Source of the DNA: Butyrivibrio sp. INlla16
GTDB lineage: Bacteria > Bacillota > Clostridia > Lachnospirales > Lachnospiraceae
Assembly: GCF_900104155.1 (NCBI RefSeq)
Contig: NZ_FMYB01000039.1
Span: 1-42,951, forward strand
Direction: 5' to 3'
DNA: 42,951 bases
Positions within the stretch are counted from its first letter, which is position 1. Each line of letters begins with the position of its first letter. A model generated the notes under the pieces. That model had not been told where the DNA came from. It saw nothing but the letters and a program-made list of their open reading frames with translations, and made no database searches. The translations under genes and the position numbers were made by a program. This document shows, piece after piece, positions 1 through 7,830 of the stretch.

Positions 1-149
1 TAGGTATCCACAGGCTGGGGGTATTTTTTCCCCGGAACCCTTTTCGATGTACGCTTGTACAGGTAATATGAATCACCTTTTTTCTTGATGGTAGTCCCCT
101 TAACGCGTTGTGCCTGAACCCATTCTGGATATACTTTTTCAGTCTTCAT
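1..149 (-). CDS. N-terminal fragment of a transposase-like protein (cut by window edge)
   Basis: An open frame starts at an ATG at 149 and runs off the left edge, giving about 49 residues that begin MKTEKVYPEWVQ. It is very basic, with a tract of the type YYLYKRTSKRVPGKKYPQP. A perfect AGGAGG lies just upstream (151-160 on the plus strand). The layout (short Trp-containing N-terminus, then a basic 'Y.YKRTS' stretch) resembles N-terminal ends of IS4/IS1634-type transposases in Lachnospiraceae; that match is from memory and the catalytic domain is outside the window. The coding call is fairly firm; the transposase call is moderate. Confidence 0.5.
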   Translation of the reverse strand, partial: MKTEKVYPEWVQAQRVKGTTIKKKGDSYYLYKRTSKRVPGKKYPQPVDT

Positions 150-164
150 ACCTTCCTCCTTTCG

Positions 165-204
165 TATAGGTGGCGTATACCTATACTTTAGGTATATTAT
201 ACCT
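165..204. promoter_or_regulatory. Cluster of palindromic TATAGGT/AGGTATA half-sites (operator candidate)
   Basis: TATAGGT (165-171) faces ACCTATA (179-185), and AGGTATA (190-196) faces TATACCT (198-204) around one central base. The second palindrome contains a minus-strand TATAAT at 201-196, so a repressor bound here could cover the -10 box of the partial leftward gene. The palindromes are seen directly; the operator role is inferred. Confidence 0.4.
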
Positions 205-223
205 CTACAGAGCAGAAAAAGGA

Positions 224-260
224 AGAGGGAAAAGCACTTTTGTATAATGCTTTTCCCTCT
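224..260. terminator. Perfect 13-bp hairpin, possible terminator
   Basis: AGAGGGAAAAGCA (224-236) is exactly complementary to TGCTTTTCCCTCT (248-260), with an 11-nt loop. On the minus strand the stem is followed by TCCTTTTTCTG, a weak T-rich tail. It lies between divergent genes, so it would only stop read-through, or it may be part of the mobile-element boundary. The structure is certain and the role is not. Confidence 0.4.
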
Positions 261-319
261 AAGTTTCATCGCTAAAAGACCCTATATTTATTTTGCTTCA
301 TGAAACAACCCTACACCAA

Positions 320-348
320 TTGCACATTTTATTAGTATTTGCTAAAAT
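320..348 (+). promoter_or_regulatory. Sigma-70-type promoter for the alpha/beta hydrolase
   Basis: TTGCAC (320-325), a 17-nt spacer and TAAAAT (343-348), placed 30 nt before the ATG at 379 and just upstream of an AAGGAGG ribosome binding site (367-373). Confidence 0.5.
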
Positions 349-378
349 TTTTATACATTACTTGCAAAGGAGGTTCCC

Positions 379-1302
379 ATGAGCAAAAAGCGAAATTTCG
401 TATTATTTGGTCTTTTTACAGCTCTCTTCGGAGGTGGAGCCGCAGCTGCATCGATTTTCTATGATATGGCAGTTGTTCCGAAAAAGAAAACACAGAAAGA
501 AATAGACAATAACCCAATGGATTCAAAGGCAATCAGGTGGGTAAGAAATAATCCTTTCAGAGAAGATGTCTATGTCGATTCCATTGATGAGTTAAAGCTT
601 CACGCACATTACATTAAGGCAGAAGAAGAAAGTCACAAATATGCCATTGTTATTCACGGTGTCAGAAGTGACGGCGAATATATGGGTATCTTTGCCGAGC
701 ATTACCACAAAATGGGCATAAACGTGCTCCTTCCCGACAACAGAGGCTTTGGCCAAAGTGAAGGTAACTACACCGGCTACGGATATTTTGACAGACTTGA
801 TATTTTAGAGTGGATTTATCACATAATTAAAAAGGACAAGGATGCGCATATTCTCATACATGGTGTAAGTATGGGTGCTGCGATAACCCTTATGACCACC
901 GGTGAAAGCCTGCCGGATAACGTAATACTTGCTGTTGCTGACAGCAGCTATACCACCGTTTATGAAGAGTTTGCAGACATCTATAAACAGGGCAAGCACC
1001 TGATTCCTTTCCCGGTTTCATTTTTCATTATTCGTCTGCTGGTACTTATCCGCTGTGGTTATGACATAAAAAAGGTGGATGTGCTTTCAGCTGTTGAAAA
1101 GTCAAAGACACCCACTCTGTTTATTCACGGCGATGAGGATAAGGTTATAGATCCTCATATGAGCGCACGCCTCTATGAAAAGTGCAGCGCGCCCAAGCAG
1201 TATTGCCTGATACTCGGCTCCGACCATGTTGAAGGAGTCGACGTAGATCCCAAGAAATATTGGAACAAAATCGAAGGCCTTATGGAAAAGACCGACTTTT
1301 AA
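379..1302 (+). CDS. Alpha/beta hydrolase, membrane-anchored
   Basis: A 307-residue serine hydrolase of the alpha/beta fold, similar in layout to the YqkD/BAAT-like esterase group. Residues 7-30 form one hydrophobic N-terminal segment (anchor or uncleaved signal), which would place the enzyme outside the membrane. Motifs are the HGVRSDG oxyanion strand (about 93-99), DNRGFGQSEG (120-129), the nucleophile elbow G-V-S-M-G (162-166, Ser164), an acid in HGDEDKVI (Asp254) and the histidine in SDHVEG (His283). The start follows AAGGAGG with good spacing and has its own promoter. The natural substrate cannot be told from sequence. The stop codon overlaps that of the convergent gene within a TTAA. Confidence 0.85.
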   Translation: MSKKRNFVLFGLFTALFGGGAAAASIFYDMAVVPKKKTQKEIDNNPMDSKAIRWVRNNPFREDVYVDSIDELKLHAHYIKAEEESHKYAIVIHGVRSDGEYMGIFAEHYHKMGINVLLPDNRGFGQSEGNYTGYGYFDRLDILEWIYHIIKKDKDAHILIHGVSMGAAITLMTTGESLPDNVILAVADSSYTTVYEEFADIYKQGKHLIPFPVSFFIIRLLVLIRCGYDIKKVDVLSAVEKSKTPTLFIHGDEDKVIDPHMSARLYEKCSAPKQYCLILGSDHVEGVDVDPKKYWNKIEGLMEKTDF

Positions 1303-2840
1303 CCATCGTCCTCATTTAGCTTCACAACCCACACACCATCGATTTGTTTTACACAGCCGTCTTCAGGGTAATTAGACATTTCCTTGAATTCGGCTGTTTT
1401 CATGAGCTTTTCTTTTTTCTCAGAGGTAATGTCCCCTGTATCAATTCCAAACCATATCTGAATAAATCTGTCCCTGTGAGTCGGAAGGAATAAGTGCTCT
1501 TCGAGTGTAGCACCTTCGAAATCCGCAAGAATAGCCCCGTGCATACTGTGGGCTGCCACCGGAAGAGGATCCGGATAAAAACCTCCAAGGATTGCCATTG
1601 GCTCACCGTACTTATATCCTCCATCCTCCAACTTTGAGATTATTCTGTTGTAATACTGCATTACACGGTTCTGGGCAACATAGCTTCTGTAATATGAGTT
1701 ATTTATTACTCTCGCGCCGGCATAAGCTTCGAGAATAAGCCCTATGAAAATGAGTGATGCAAGAAATACCGATGCTTTTTTCTTAGTACCTTCTGCGCCT
1801 CTCATTATTCTCTCCATTCCAGCTATGAGGAAGAAATAGAACACGCTGTAGGAATAGATCATAACTGTGGATGCATGAGAAAGCTCTGGCGCCATCACAT
1901 ACACAAGTCCAAGTGCCAGAGGAAAAATTGCAAGGAGAATAAGGCATATTACTCCTCTTGAAATCTCTGAAAAGGCTTTTTTCCATATAAAAAGAAGGAC
2001 CACAAGAATTATCAAAAATACAACCAGCACTCTGTTGAATAGTGTGGGAGCGCCTTTCATAAAGCTCTCCGGCGCCGTAACAAAATACTGAACAACTCTG
2101 TGGTATGCCCTAAGTATCGACAATACAAGGTCCGCCGATGAGGTATGTCCAATGCTGCTAAGTCCCTTATACTCGCTAAGATCAACAAACTTAAGACTTA
2201 TAAGATATCCCGCCATTGCCACCGCAAGACCAAGGAGACTTCTAAGTCCCTTCTTTATGACAAGACTTACCTTTGCTCCGTCCATCAGCATGAGAAAATA
2301 TGCAAGTACAAAAAGTGAGGCAGAAAGACCAAAGTATGCCTGATAGCAAGCCATACTAAGGAACTGCAAAACAATACCTAAAATAAAACCATAGGTGTAC
2401 TTGGATGTAAGATACACATTCAGAACACTTGCAAGAATAGAAAGCGCAAAGATCGGAGCCAGATACATGTAATACATGTTACTTGCGGTGCTGGGAAGTG
2501 TCATCATCATAACACCTACAAGAACAGCGCCTGTTATACTCTCAATTTTCAATACGGAAACTATTACGCAGGCTGCTGCCGAGAGAAAAATTATCGCCAT
2601 GATGCCGTTAAGAGCCGGCGCAGACCAGGGTGAAAAAATATCGTGAATGGGATCCTGGAGCCATCTTCCCAGAACTTTTCCTCCGCCTACTCCCGGTACG
2701 CATACAATATCATCCAGATTTGTAATCTTGTTTGAAATCATGAAGAAATGAACAAGAAGTCCTGTCATAAGACTTATAAAAAAGCAGAATCTATGTGTTA
2801 TGGGAAGCTTTACCCAAATCTTTTTAAGAAAATCCGGCAT
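1299..2840 (-). CDS. Polytopic glucosyltransferase-domain protein (GtrII-like)
   Basis: A 513-residue membrane protein with roughly ten or more hydrophobic helices over residues 15-370 and a soluble C-terminal part (about 390-513). The N-terminus has the family layout: a first helix, an acidic NLDD loop (about 41-44), then a '.LGRWLQDP' segment near 58-65, a serine-rich 'LPSTASNMYYMY' loop (about 114-125) and 'YQAYFG' (about 165-170). These resemble the Glucos_trans_II (GtrII) family, which transfers sugars from a polyprenyl phosphate to surface glycans on the outer face of the membrane. The start has GGAGGA 10 nt upstream. It is divergent from another polytopic protein, which suggests a shared role in surface glycan decoration. 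The acceptor is unknown. Confidence 0.65.
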   Translation of the reverse strand: MPDFLKKIWVKLPITHRFCFFISLMTGLLVHFFMISNKITNLDDIVCVPGVGGGKVLGRWLQDPIHDIFSPWSAPALNGIMAIIFLSAAACVIVSVLKIESITGAVLVGVMMMTLPSTASNMYYMYLAPIFALSILASVLNVYLTSKYTYGFILGIVLQFLSMACYQAYFGLSASLFVLAYFLMLMDGAKVSLVIKKGLRSLLGLAVAMAGYLISLKFVDLSEYKGLSSIGHTSSADLVLSILRAYHRVVQYFVTAPESFMKGAPTLFNRVLVVFLIILVVLLFIWKKAFSEISRGVICLILLAIFPLALGLVYVMAPELSHASTVMIYSYSVFYFFLIAGMERIMRGAEGTKKKASVFLASLIFIGLILEAYAGARVINNSYYRSYVAQNRVMQYYNRIISKLEDGGYKYGEPMAILGGFYPDPLPVAAHSMHGAILADFEGATLEEHLFLPTHRDRFIQIWFGIDTGDITSEKKEKLMKTAEFKEMSNYPEDGCVKQIDGVWVVKLNEDDG

Positions 2841-2946
2841 TTTCTTACTGTCCTCCGAAGCTTAATTCTTAGTTAGAAGTGAATTTAATTATAGCAAAAA
2901 ATATGGTAGTATGAACAGACGATAAGTTTTAAGAGGATGTGCCACA

Positions 2947-4620
2947 ATGAGCAAATTTCAGAATACATTTTTTGGTTTTTTTCTTGTTAATCTGTTTACA
3001 TTGCTGATTTTTTTAGCTGTTTTCAATTTTAAATATCCTATCAGATACGAGAACATGGGCGGAGACAATATCTGGCAGTCTGCCTCCACCGTTAAGTATG
3101 TAAATATATGGCTCGAAGAAGGTGCTGCAAAGATGCACTTTACTGCCTGCGAAAATTATCGCTCCATTGAGTTCCAGAGCTTCAATGACAGAGTCCCTTT
3201 CATAAGCTATCCCAGCGGACATATTGTTCTTGTGTGGCTGTGTGCCGTTTTGTCCGGCAGAAGCTTTATAAATATTTCTTTCGTAAAGCATCTCCAGATG
3301 ATTCTTTTCGCAATTGAATCCCTACTTTTTTCAAGTTTTATTTTTGTTCTTTTTTGGAAGCACCGCATAGGCGCGAGCCTTTCTAGAATTCTTATCTCCG
3401 TATCCACAGTGGCTTTATGGATGCTTCTTCCGGTAAACGCCTGGTATCTTCCAAATGTATTTTTCACTGATCAGAGCGTTTTATTGTATGTCATGATGTT
3501 CCTGTTTCTGGAAGAGCTTTTATACATGCCGGAACTCCGGGCGAAAAAGCCTCTGATGATTTTCATAAAAATACTTCATTTTGTGACAATATATCTCGGA
3601 ATCCTCACGGACTACTATTTCTGGATCCTTGCATTTTTTGTATTTGTGATGAGGATAATCGGCCATATTCTTGATAAAAAATCCCTGCGGGATATTGTGG
3701 CATGTGGTCTTTCCTATGCCGTTCCTGTAGTGCTTGCACTCATCACTTTCCTTGTACAGCTAAGTTTTGTCGATGGCTGGCTCGATACCTTAAAATACAA
3801 GCTCAAATTCAGAACCGGCGGTGACGACAGTCTTTCCGCGATTGTTTCAAGACTTATTGAAAACTTTACCTCCGCCTTTACTCAGGAACAGCGAAGCTTC
3901 ATGTTTTATCTTTTCCTGTTCCAGTTTGTAACCGTAGTTATTGCATTCCTTACATTGAAAAAGGGTGCTCGCATAAAATCACTTTTCACAAATACCGATA
4001 TTTCACTTGTAATAGCAAGCTATATCGCTGTAGCCTTTCAGATACTTTTGCTTAAGAATCACTCCGCCGTCCATGAGTTTTCCATGATGAAAGCCGGATG
4101 GTGCGTTGCAATGACAGCTCCAATTGCTGCAGTTGCGTACGAAAGAGCCGTTACGGCTGGAAAGGATGCGGAAGGCGGCACCTTTTTTCTCGGAAGAAGG
4201 ATTGCTCCTCTCATACCTGCTTTTGCTATCGCCCTCTTTATCATGATACTTATAACGGGTGTTCCCACATCTACTTCGAAGTACATAGTATCAAGAGACG
4301 GTGATGCGGATTATACCCTTGATGAATTCCTCTACAGGAATACTGATTATAATGATGTGTGTTTTTCATTTACAAACGAGATACACTACGAACCGCCAAT
4401 GGATCTTACAATCTCTCACGAGAGAGTTTACCTTGTTGATAGCGCAGATGAGATTGATACTAAGTTCCCTGATCTTGACAGTAATGCAGTAAAACTGCTT
4501 CTTATTGATACCGATACTGCAGCTAAGAATCCCGAGTTAAAGGAAAAGATCATGCCTCTTATCGGAAAGTCAAAAATAAGGGCTAAACAGGATAGCTACA
4601 TACTGTATGAATTGCCCTGA
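2947..4620 (+). CDS. Polytopic membrane protein, possible glycosyltransferase
   Basis: A 557-residue protein with a first membrane helix at about 7-27, an extracellular loop (about 30-90, containing the acidic 'MGGDN' and 'YPSGHIVL' stretches), around ten further helices to about residue 430, and a soluble C-terminal domain of about 120 residues. The architecture resembles GT-C-type integral glycosyltransferases (helix, acidic loop, multiple helices, extracytoplasmic tail), but I do not recognise a specific family and no catalytic motif is certain. AAGAGGATG lies upstream of the ATG. It is divergent from the GtrII-like gene and followed by murG on the same strand after an 85-nt gap. Confidence 0.55.
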   Translation: MSKFQNTFFGFFLVNLFTLLIFLAVFNFKYPIRYENMGGDNIWQSASTVKYVNIWLEEGAAKMHFTACENYRSIEFQSFNDRVPFISYPSGHIVLVWLCAVLSGRSFINISFVKHLQMILFAIESLLFSSFIFVLFWKHRIGASLSRILISVSTVALWMLLPVNAWYLPNVFFTDQSVLLYVMMFLFLEELLYMPELRAKKPLMIFIKILHFVTIYLGILTDYYFWILAFFVFVMRIIGHILDKKSLRDIVACGLSYAVPVVLALITFLVQLSFVDGWLDTLKYKLKFRTGGDDSLSAIVSRLIENFTSAFTQEQRSFMFYLFLFQFVTVVIAFLTLKKGARIKSLFTNTDISLVIASYIAVAFQILLLKNHSAVHEFSMMKAGWCVAMTAPIAAVAYERAVTAGKDAEGGTFFLGRRIAPLIPAFAIALFIMILITGVPTSTSKYIVSRDGDADYTLDEFLYRNTDYNDVCFSFTNEIHYEPPMDLTISHERVYLVDSADEIDTKFPDLDSNAVKLLLIDTDTAAKNPELKEKIMPLIGKSKIRAKQDSYILYELP

Positions 4621-4705
4621 TTCATTCAATAGTCCTATACTTCTCTTAAGTGTGCGGTCTTTAAAAATCTGTGGTACTCTTATAATTAAGGAGGCTTATT
4701 AATAA

Positions 4706-5776
4706 ATGTCTAAGAAAATTGTTTTAACCGGTGGCGGCACTGCCGGCCACGTTACACCGAATATGGCTCTTATTCCCGAGCTTAAGGAAAAAGGCTACGA
4801 GATCTGCTATATTGGCTCGCATACAGGAATCGAAAAAAAGCTCATAGCTGATTTCCATATTCCATATTATTCCATTTCAACAGGTAAACTTCGAAGATAT
4901 TTCGATCCAAAGAATTTCTCTGATCCTTTCAGAGTTATGAAGGGCTTTGTTGAAGCGAGACAGCTATTAAAGAAGATTAAACCGGATGTTATTTTTTCCA
5001 AGGGAGGCTTTGTTTCCGTTCCTGTAATAAGGGCAGCTTCAACCCTTGGCATTCCCTGCATACTCCATGAATCTGATATGACCCCCGGTCTCGCCAATAA
5101 GCTCAGCTTTTCATCGGCCAAGACTATTTGCTGTAACTTCCCGGAGACACTTGAACTCCTTCCCGCAAATAAAGCTGTTTTAACCGGAACTCCCATAAGA
5201 AAAGAGCTTTTGAAGGGCTCACGTGAGATGGGTAAGAAGATATGCGGCTTTAAAGATGATAAGCCGGTTATCATGGTTACCGGAGGAAGCCTCGGTGCTC
5301 AGAGCATAAACGAAACAATACGCTATGCACTTCCAAGGCTCCTTCCTCACTTTAATATTGTGCATCTGTGTGGTAAGGATAAAATGGATAACCTAAAGCT
5401 CAATATGGAAGGCTACAAGCAGTTCGAATATGTCAAGAACGAGATGAAGGACATCTTTGCCATGGCAGATGTAGTGGTATCAAGAGCAGGTGCCAACGCT
5501 ATCTGTGAGCTTGCAGCTCTGCGTAAGCCCAATGTTCTCGTTCCTCTTTCTGCCAAAAGCAGCAGAGGCGATCAGATAATAAATGCCCGTTCCTTTGAAA
5601 AGCAGGGTTTTTCCGTTGTTATAGACAATGAGGAACTTGATGAGGACATTCTAGTAGAGAGCATCTTTGATGTTTATGAACACCGTGAAAAATATATCGA
5701 AAAGATGAAAGAATCAAACCAGTCCGGCGCCACAGAGACAATTTTAAATATTATCGAGGATGCAGTAGCACAATAA
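4706..5776 (+). CDS. murG: MurG: lipid II-forming GlcNAc transferase
   Basis: 356 residues, the usual family length. MurG adds N-acetylglucosamine from UDP-GlcNAc to lipid I on the inner face of the membrane, giving lipid II for peptidoglycan. Visible signatures are the N-terminal glycine-rich loop TGGGTAGHVTPN (8-19), HESDMTPGLANK in the acceptor half, a second Gly-rich loop VTGGSLGAQSIN that starts the C-terminal Rossmann domain, and SRAGANAICELAAL, the UDP-sugar-binding helix. AAGGAGG lies 11 nt before the ATG. It stands alone rather than in a division/cell-wall cluster. A long palindrome follows the stop. Confidence 0.93.
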   Translation: MSKKIVLTGGGTAGHVTPNMALIPELKEKGYEICYIGSHTGIEKKLIADFHIPYYSISTGKLRRYFDPKNFSDPFRVMKGFVEARQLLKKIKPDVIFSKGGFVSVPVIRAASTLGIPCILHESDMTPGLANKLSFSSAKTICCNFPETLELLPANKAVLTGTPIRKELLKGSREMGKKICGFKDDKPVIMVTGGSLGAQSINETIRYALPRLLPHFNIVHLCGKDKMDNLKLNMEGYKQFEYVKNEMKDIFAMADVVVSRAGANAICELAALRKPNVLVPLSAKSSRGDQIINARSFEKQGFSVVIDNEELDEDILVESIFDVYEHREKYIEKMKESNQSGATETILNIIEDAVAQ

Positions 5777-5837
5777 CAATATCACTCCTCGCCTAATATT
5801 CTGCTTGTATAATTTTTTATATTTTTGAAAAAACTAA

Positions 5838-5921
5838 GCCCCCACGCATACTATATTTGAGTTCAATCTATTATGCGTTTTTTGCAACGAGATTGAAATC
5901 AAATATAGTATACGTGGGGGC
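5838..5921. terminator. 84-nt imperfect palindrome, bidirectional terminator between murG and pgi
   Basis: Arms 5838-5869 and 5890-5921 match at 30 of 32 positions, beginning GCCCCCACG and ending CGTGGGGGC, around a 20-nt loop. It lies between two convergent genes and could terminate both. The stem is far longer than an ordinary intrinsic terminator and only weakly T-tailed, so a repeat or miniature-element origin is possible. Confidence 0.6.
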
Positions 5922-5937
5922 ATATTATTCTAATTTG

Positions 5938-7518
5938 TTAAATATTCAACAGATTGCTGTATACTGCAAGGGCTCCATCTGTCTCGTGTGCGAGAACCTT
6001 CTTTGCAAGTACTTTTCCGAGCTGTACACCTTCCTGATCGAAGCTGTTTAAGTTCCATACAAAGCCCTGGAACATAACCTTGTTCTCGAAGTGAGAAAGA
6101 AGTGCACCGAGAGACTTCGGATTCAGTTCATCACCGATGATAATACTTGAAGGACGTCCACCCTTGAAGTTCTTGTTAAGGTTCTCATCCTTTTTACCAC
6201 AGGCAAATGCTACAATCTGAGCTGCCACGTTAGCGCAGAGCTTCTGCTGGCTTGTGCTGCCCTGGATATCAACATCGTTCTGAAGCTGGCTGTTCTTAAA
6301 GCCGATAAACTGCATCGGGATAACATCTGTACCCTGATGGAGAAGCTGATAGAAGGAGTGCTGTCCGTTTGTACCGGGCTCACCGAAGATTACGGGACCT
6401 GTTACATAATCTATAGGCTCTCCGAAGCGGTTTACGCTCTTACCGTTTGACTCCATGTCGAGCTGCTGCAGGTGTGCAGGGAATCTGCTAAGTCCCTGTG
6501 AGTAAGGAAGGACTGCTGTTGAAGGATATCCGAGTACGTTTCTCTCATAGAATCCGATCATGGCATCAAGCATTGCGGGATTCTTCATCATGTCCTTATT
6601 AGCTGCAAGCTTATCCTCTGCTGCAGCACCATCAAGGAACTGTGCAAATACATCAGGGCCGAAAGCAAGTGAAAGAACTGCTCCGCCTACGCCTGAGGTT
6701 GAAGAATAGCGTCCTCCGATATAATCATCCATATAGAAGGCTTCAATGAAATCATCGCTCTTTGCAAGAGGAGATGTCTCAGAAGTAACGGCTATCATGT
6801 GCTTGGATGAATCAAGTCCTGCTTTCTTAAGAGCATCCATTACAAAGCTCTGGTTTGTAAGAGTCTCAAGAGTTGTTCCTGATTTTGATACAAGAATGAA
6901 AATAGAATGAGCAACATCTACAGAATTAAGAACCGCAGATGCATCATCAGGATCTACGTTACTGATGAACTTAGCTTCCATCTTAAAGTTGCCTGTTCTG
7001 TGTGCCCAGTTTTCAAGAGCAAGATACATAGCTCTGGGGCCGAGATCAGATCCGCCGATACCGATCTGAACTACTGTTGTGAATTTCTCACCTTTTTCAT
7101 TTACGATTTCTCCGGAGTGAACCTTGTTTGCGAAATCTGCAATTCTCTTTTGTTCCTTCACATAGAACTCACGCTTGTTAACTCCGTCAGCCATAACATC
7201 ATTTCCAAGCTGACCTCTTGTGAGCTGGTGAAGAACCATTCTCTTCTCACCGGTATTTATTACTTCGCCGTTATAGAGGGCTTCAAATTTCTCAGAAAGC
7301 TGTGCTTCCTTAGAGAGCTTATCAAGTGCTGCAAGAACGTCATCATCGATTTCCTTAGCGGCATAATTGTAGGTAAGGCCCTCAGCCATATCTACGGAAT
7401 ATTCCTTAACTCTCTTAGCGCCGTTCTCACCTGTCATAGCAGATACGAGATCAACACGTTTTACCTTCTTAAGCTCATCGAATGAACTTAACTTATCAAG
7501 GTTTTTCCATTCAACCAT
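5938..7518 (-). CDS. pgi: Glucose-6-phosphate isomerase
   Basis: A 526-residue cytosolic isomerase that interconverts glucose 6-phosphate and fructose 6-phosphate in glycolysis. Signatures are IGIGGSDLGP (152-161, sugar-phosphate loop), the SKSGTTLET phosphate-binding SIS segment, and the family pattern GEPGTNGQHSFYQLLHQGT carrying the catalytic His and Glu region. It is the long form (above 500 residues) rather than the 450-residue Bacillus form. AGGAGG lies about 10 nt before the ATG. The gene is monocistronic, with a palindrome after its stop. Confidence 0.95.
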   Translation of the reverse strand: MVEWKNLDKLSSFDELKKVKRVDLVSAMTGENGAKRVKEYSVDMAEGLTYNYAAKEIDDDVLAALDKLSKEAQLSEKFEALYNGEVINTGEKRMVLHQLTRGQLGNDVMADGVNKREFYVKEQKRIADFANKVHSGEIVNEKGEKFTTVVQIGIGGSDLGPRAMYLALENWAHRTGNFKMEAKFISNVDPDDASAVLNSVDVAHSIFILVSKSGTTLETLTNQSFVMDALKKAGLDSSKHMIAVTSETSPLAKSDDFIEAFYMDDYIGGRYSSTSGVGGAVLSLAFGPDVFAQFLDGAAAEDKLAANKDMMKNPAMLDAMIGFYERNVLGYPSTAVLPYSQGLSRFPAHLQQLDMESNGKSVNRFGEPIDYVTGPVIFGEPGTNGQHSFYQLLHQGTDVIPMQFIGFKNSQLQNDVDIQGSTSQQKLCANVAAQIVAFACGKKDENLNKNFKGGRPSSIIIGDELNPKSLGALLSHFENKVMFQGFVWNLNSFDQEGVQLGKVLAKKVLAHETDGALAVYSNLLNI

Positions 7519-7830
7519 TTTGTAGAATCCTCCTAAAATTTGATACGGTAATAAACCGCCATATAAAACTCAAAAAAATGGTAAAAAAATAGTATTACTT
7601 TCGCGTTAAAGTTTAGCAAAACTTGAGAAGTGGCGCAATATCTAAGTGCTTAAATATATATAAAATTGTATACTCAAAACTATATTCATTATTTTGCATA
7701 AATATGATTGATTTTTTGACATATTGAACAATTTTACGCACTAAATTCTGTAATACATGTTTTTTTATCTTCGTATATAATACAGCCATGTTATATAGCA
7801 GACAATATAATAATAGGAGGAAAGAAGAAA
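7519..7830. other. AT-rich divergent intergenic region between pgi and the xylanase gene
   Basis: 312 nt without a credible gene. For pgi (minus strand) a TTGCTA...TAATAC pair is possible around 7590-7620. For the rightward gene there is a clear TATAAT at 7776-7781 without a good -35, a TTGACA at 7716-7721 without a good -10, and the AGGAGG at 7815-7820. No riboswitch-like structure or RNA gene was seen. Confidence 0.5.

Noticed and set aside
4681..4686. TATAAT just before murG
   Set aside because: Transcription from it would start inside the AAGGAGG site, and there is no -35 at the right distance.
6907..7485. Long open frame (192 codons) on the plus strand opposite pgi
   Set aside because: It lies wholly inside the well-supported pgi gene on the other strand, with no ribosome binding site or recognisable domain.
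7716..7721. TTGACA upstream of the xylanase gene
   Set aside because: No acceptable -10 box at 16-18 nt.
7519..7830. Riboswitch or tRNA in the long intergenic region
   Set aside because: Very AT-rich without stable stems, cloverleaf or T-loop-like sequence.
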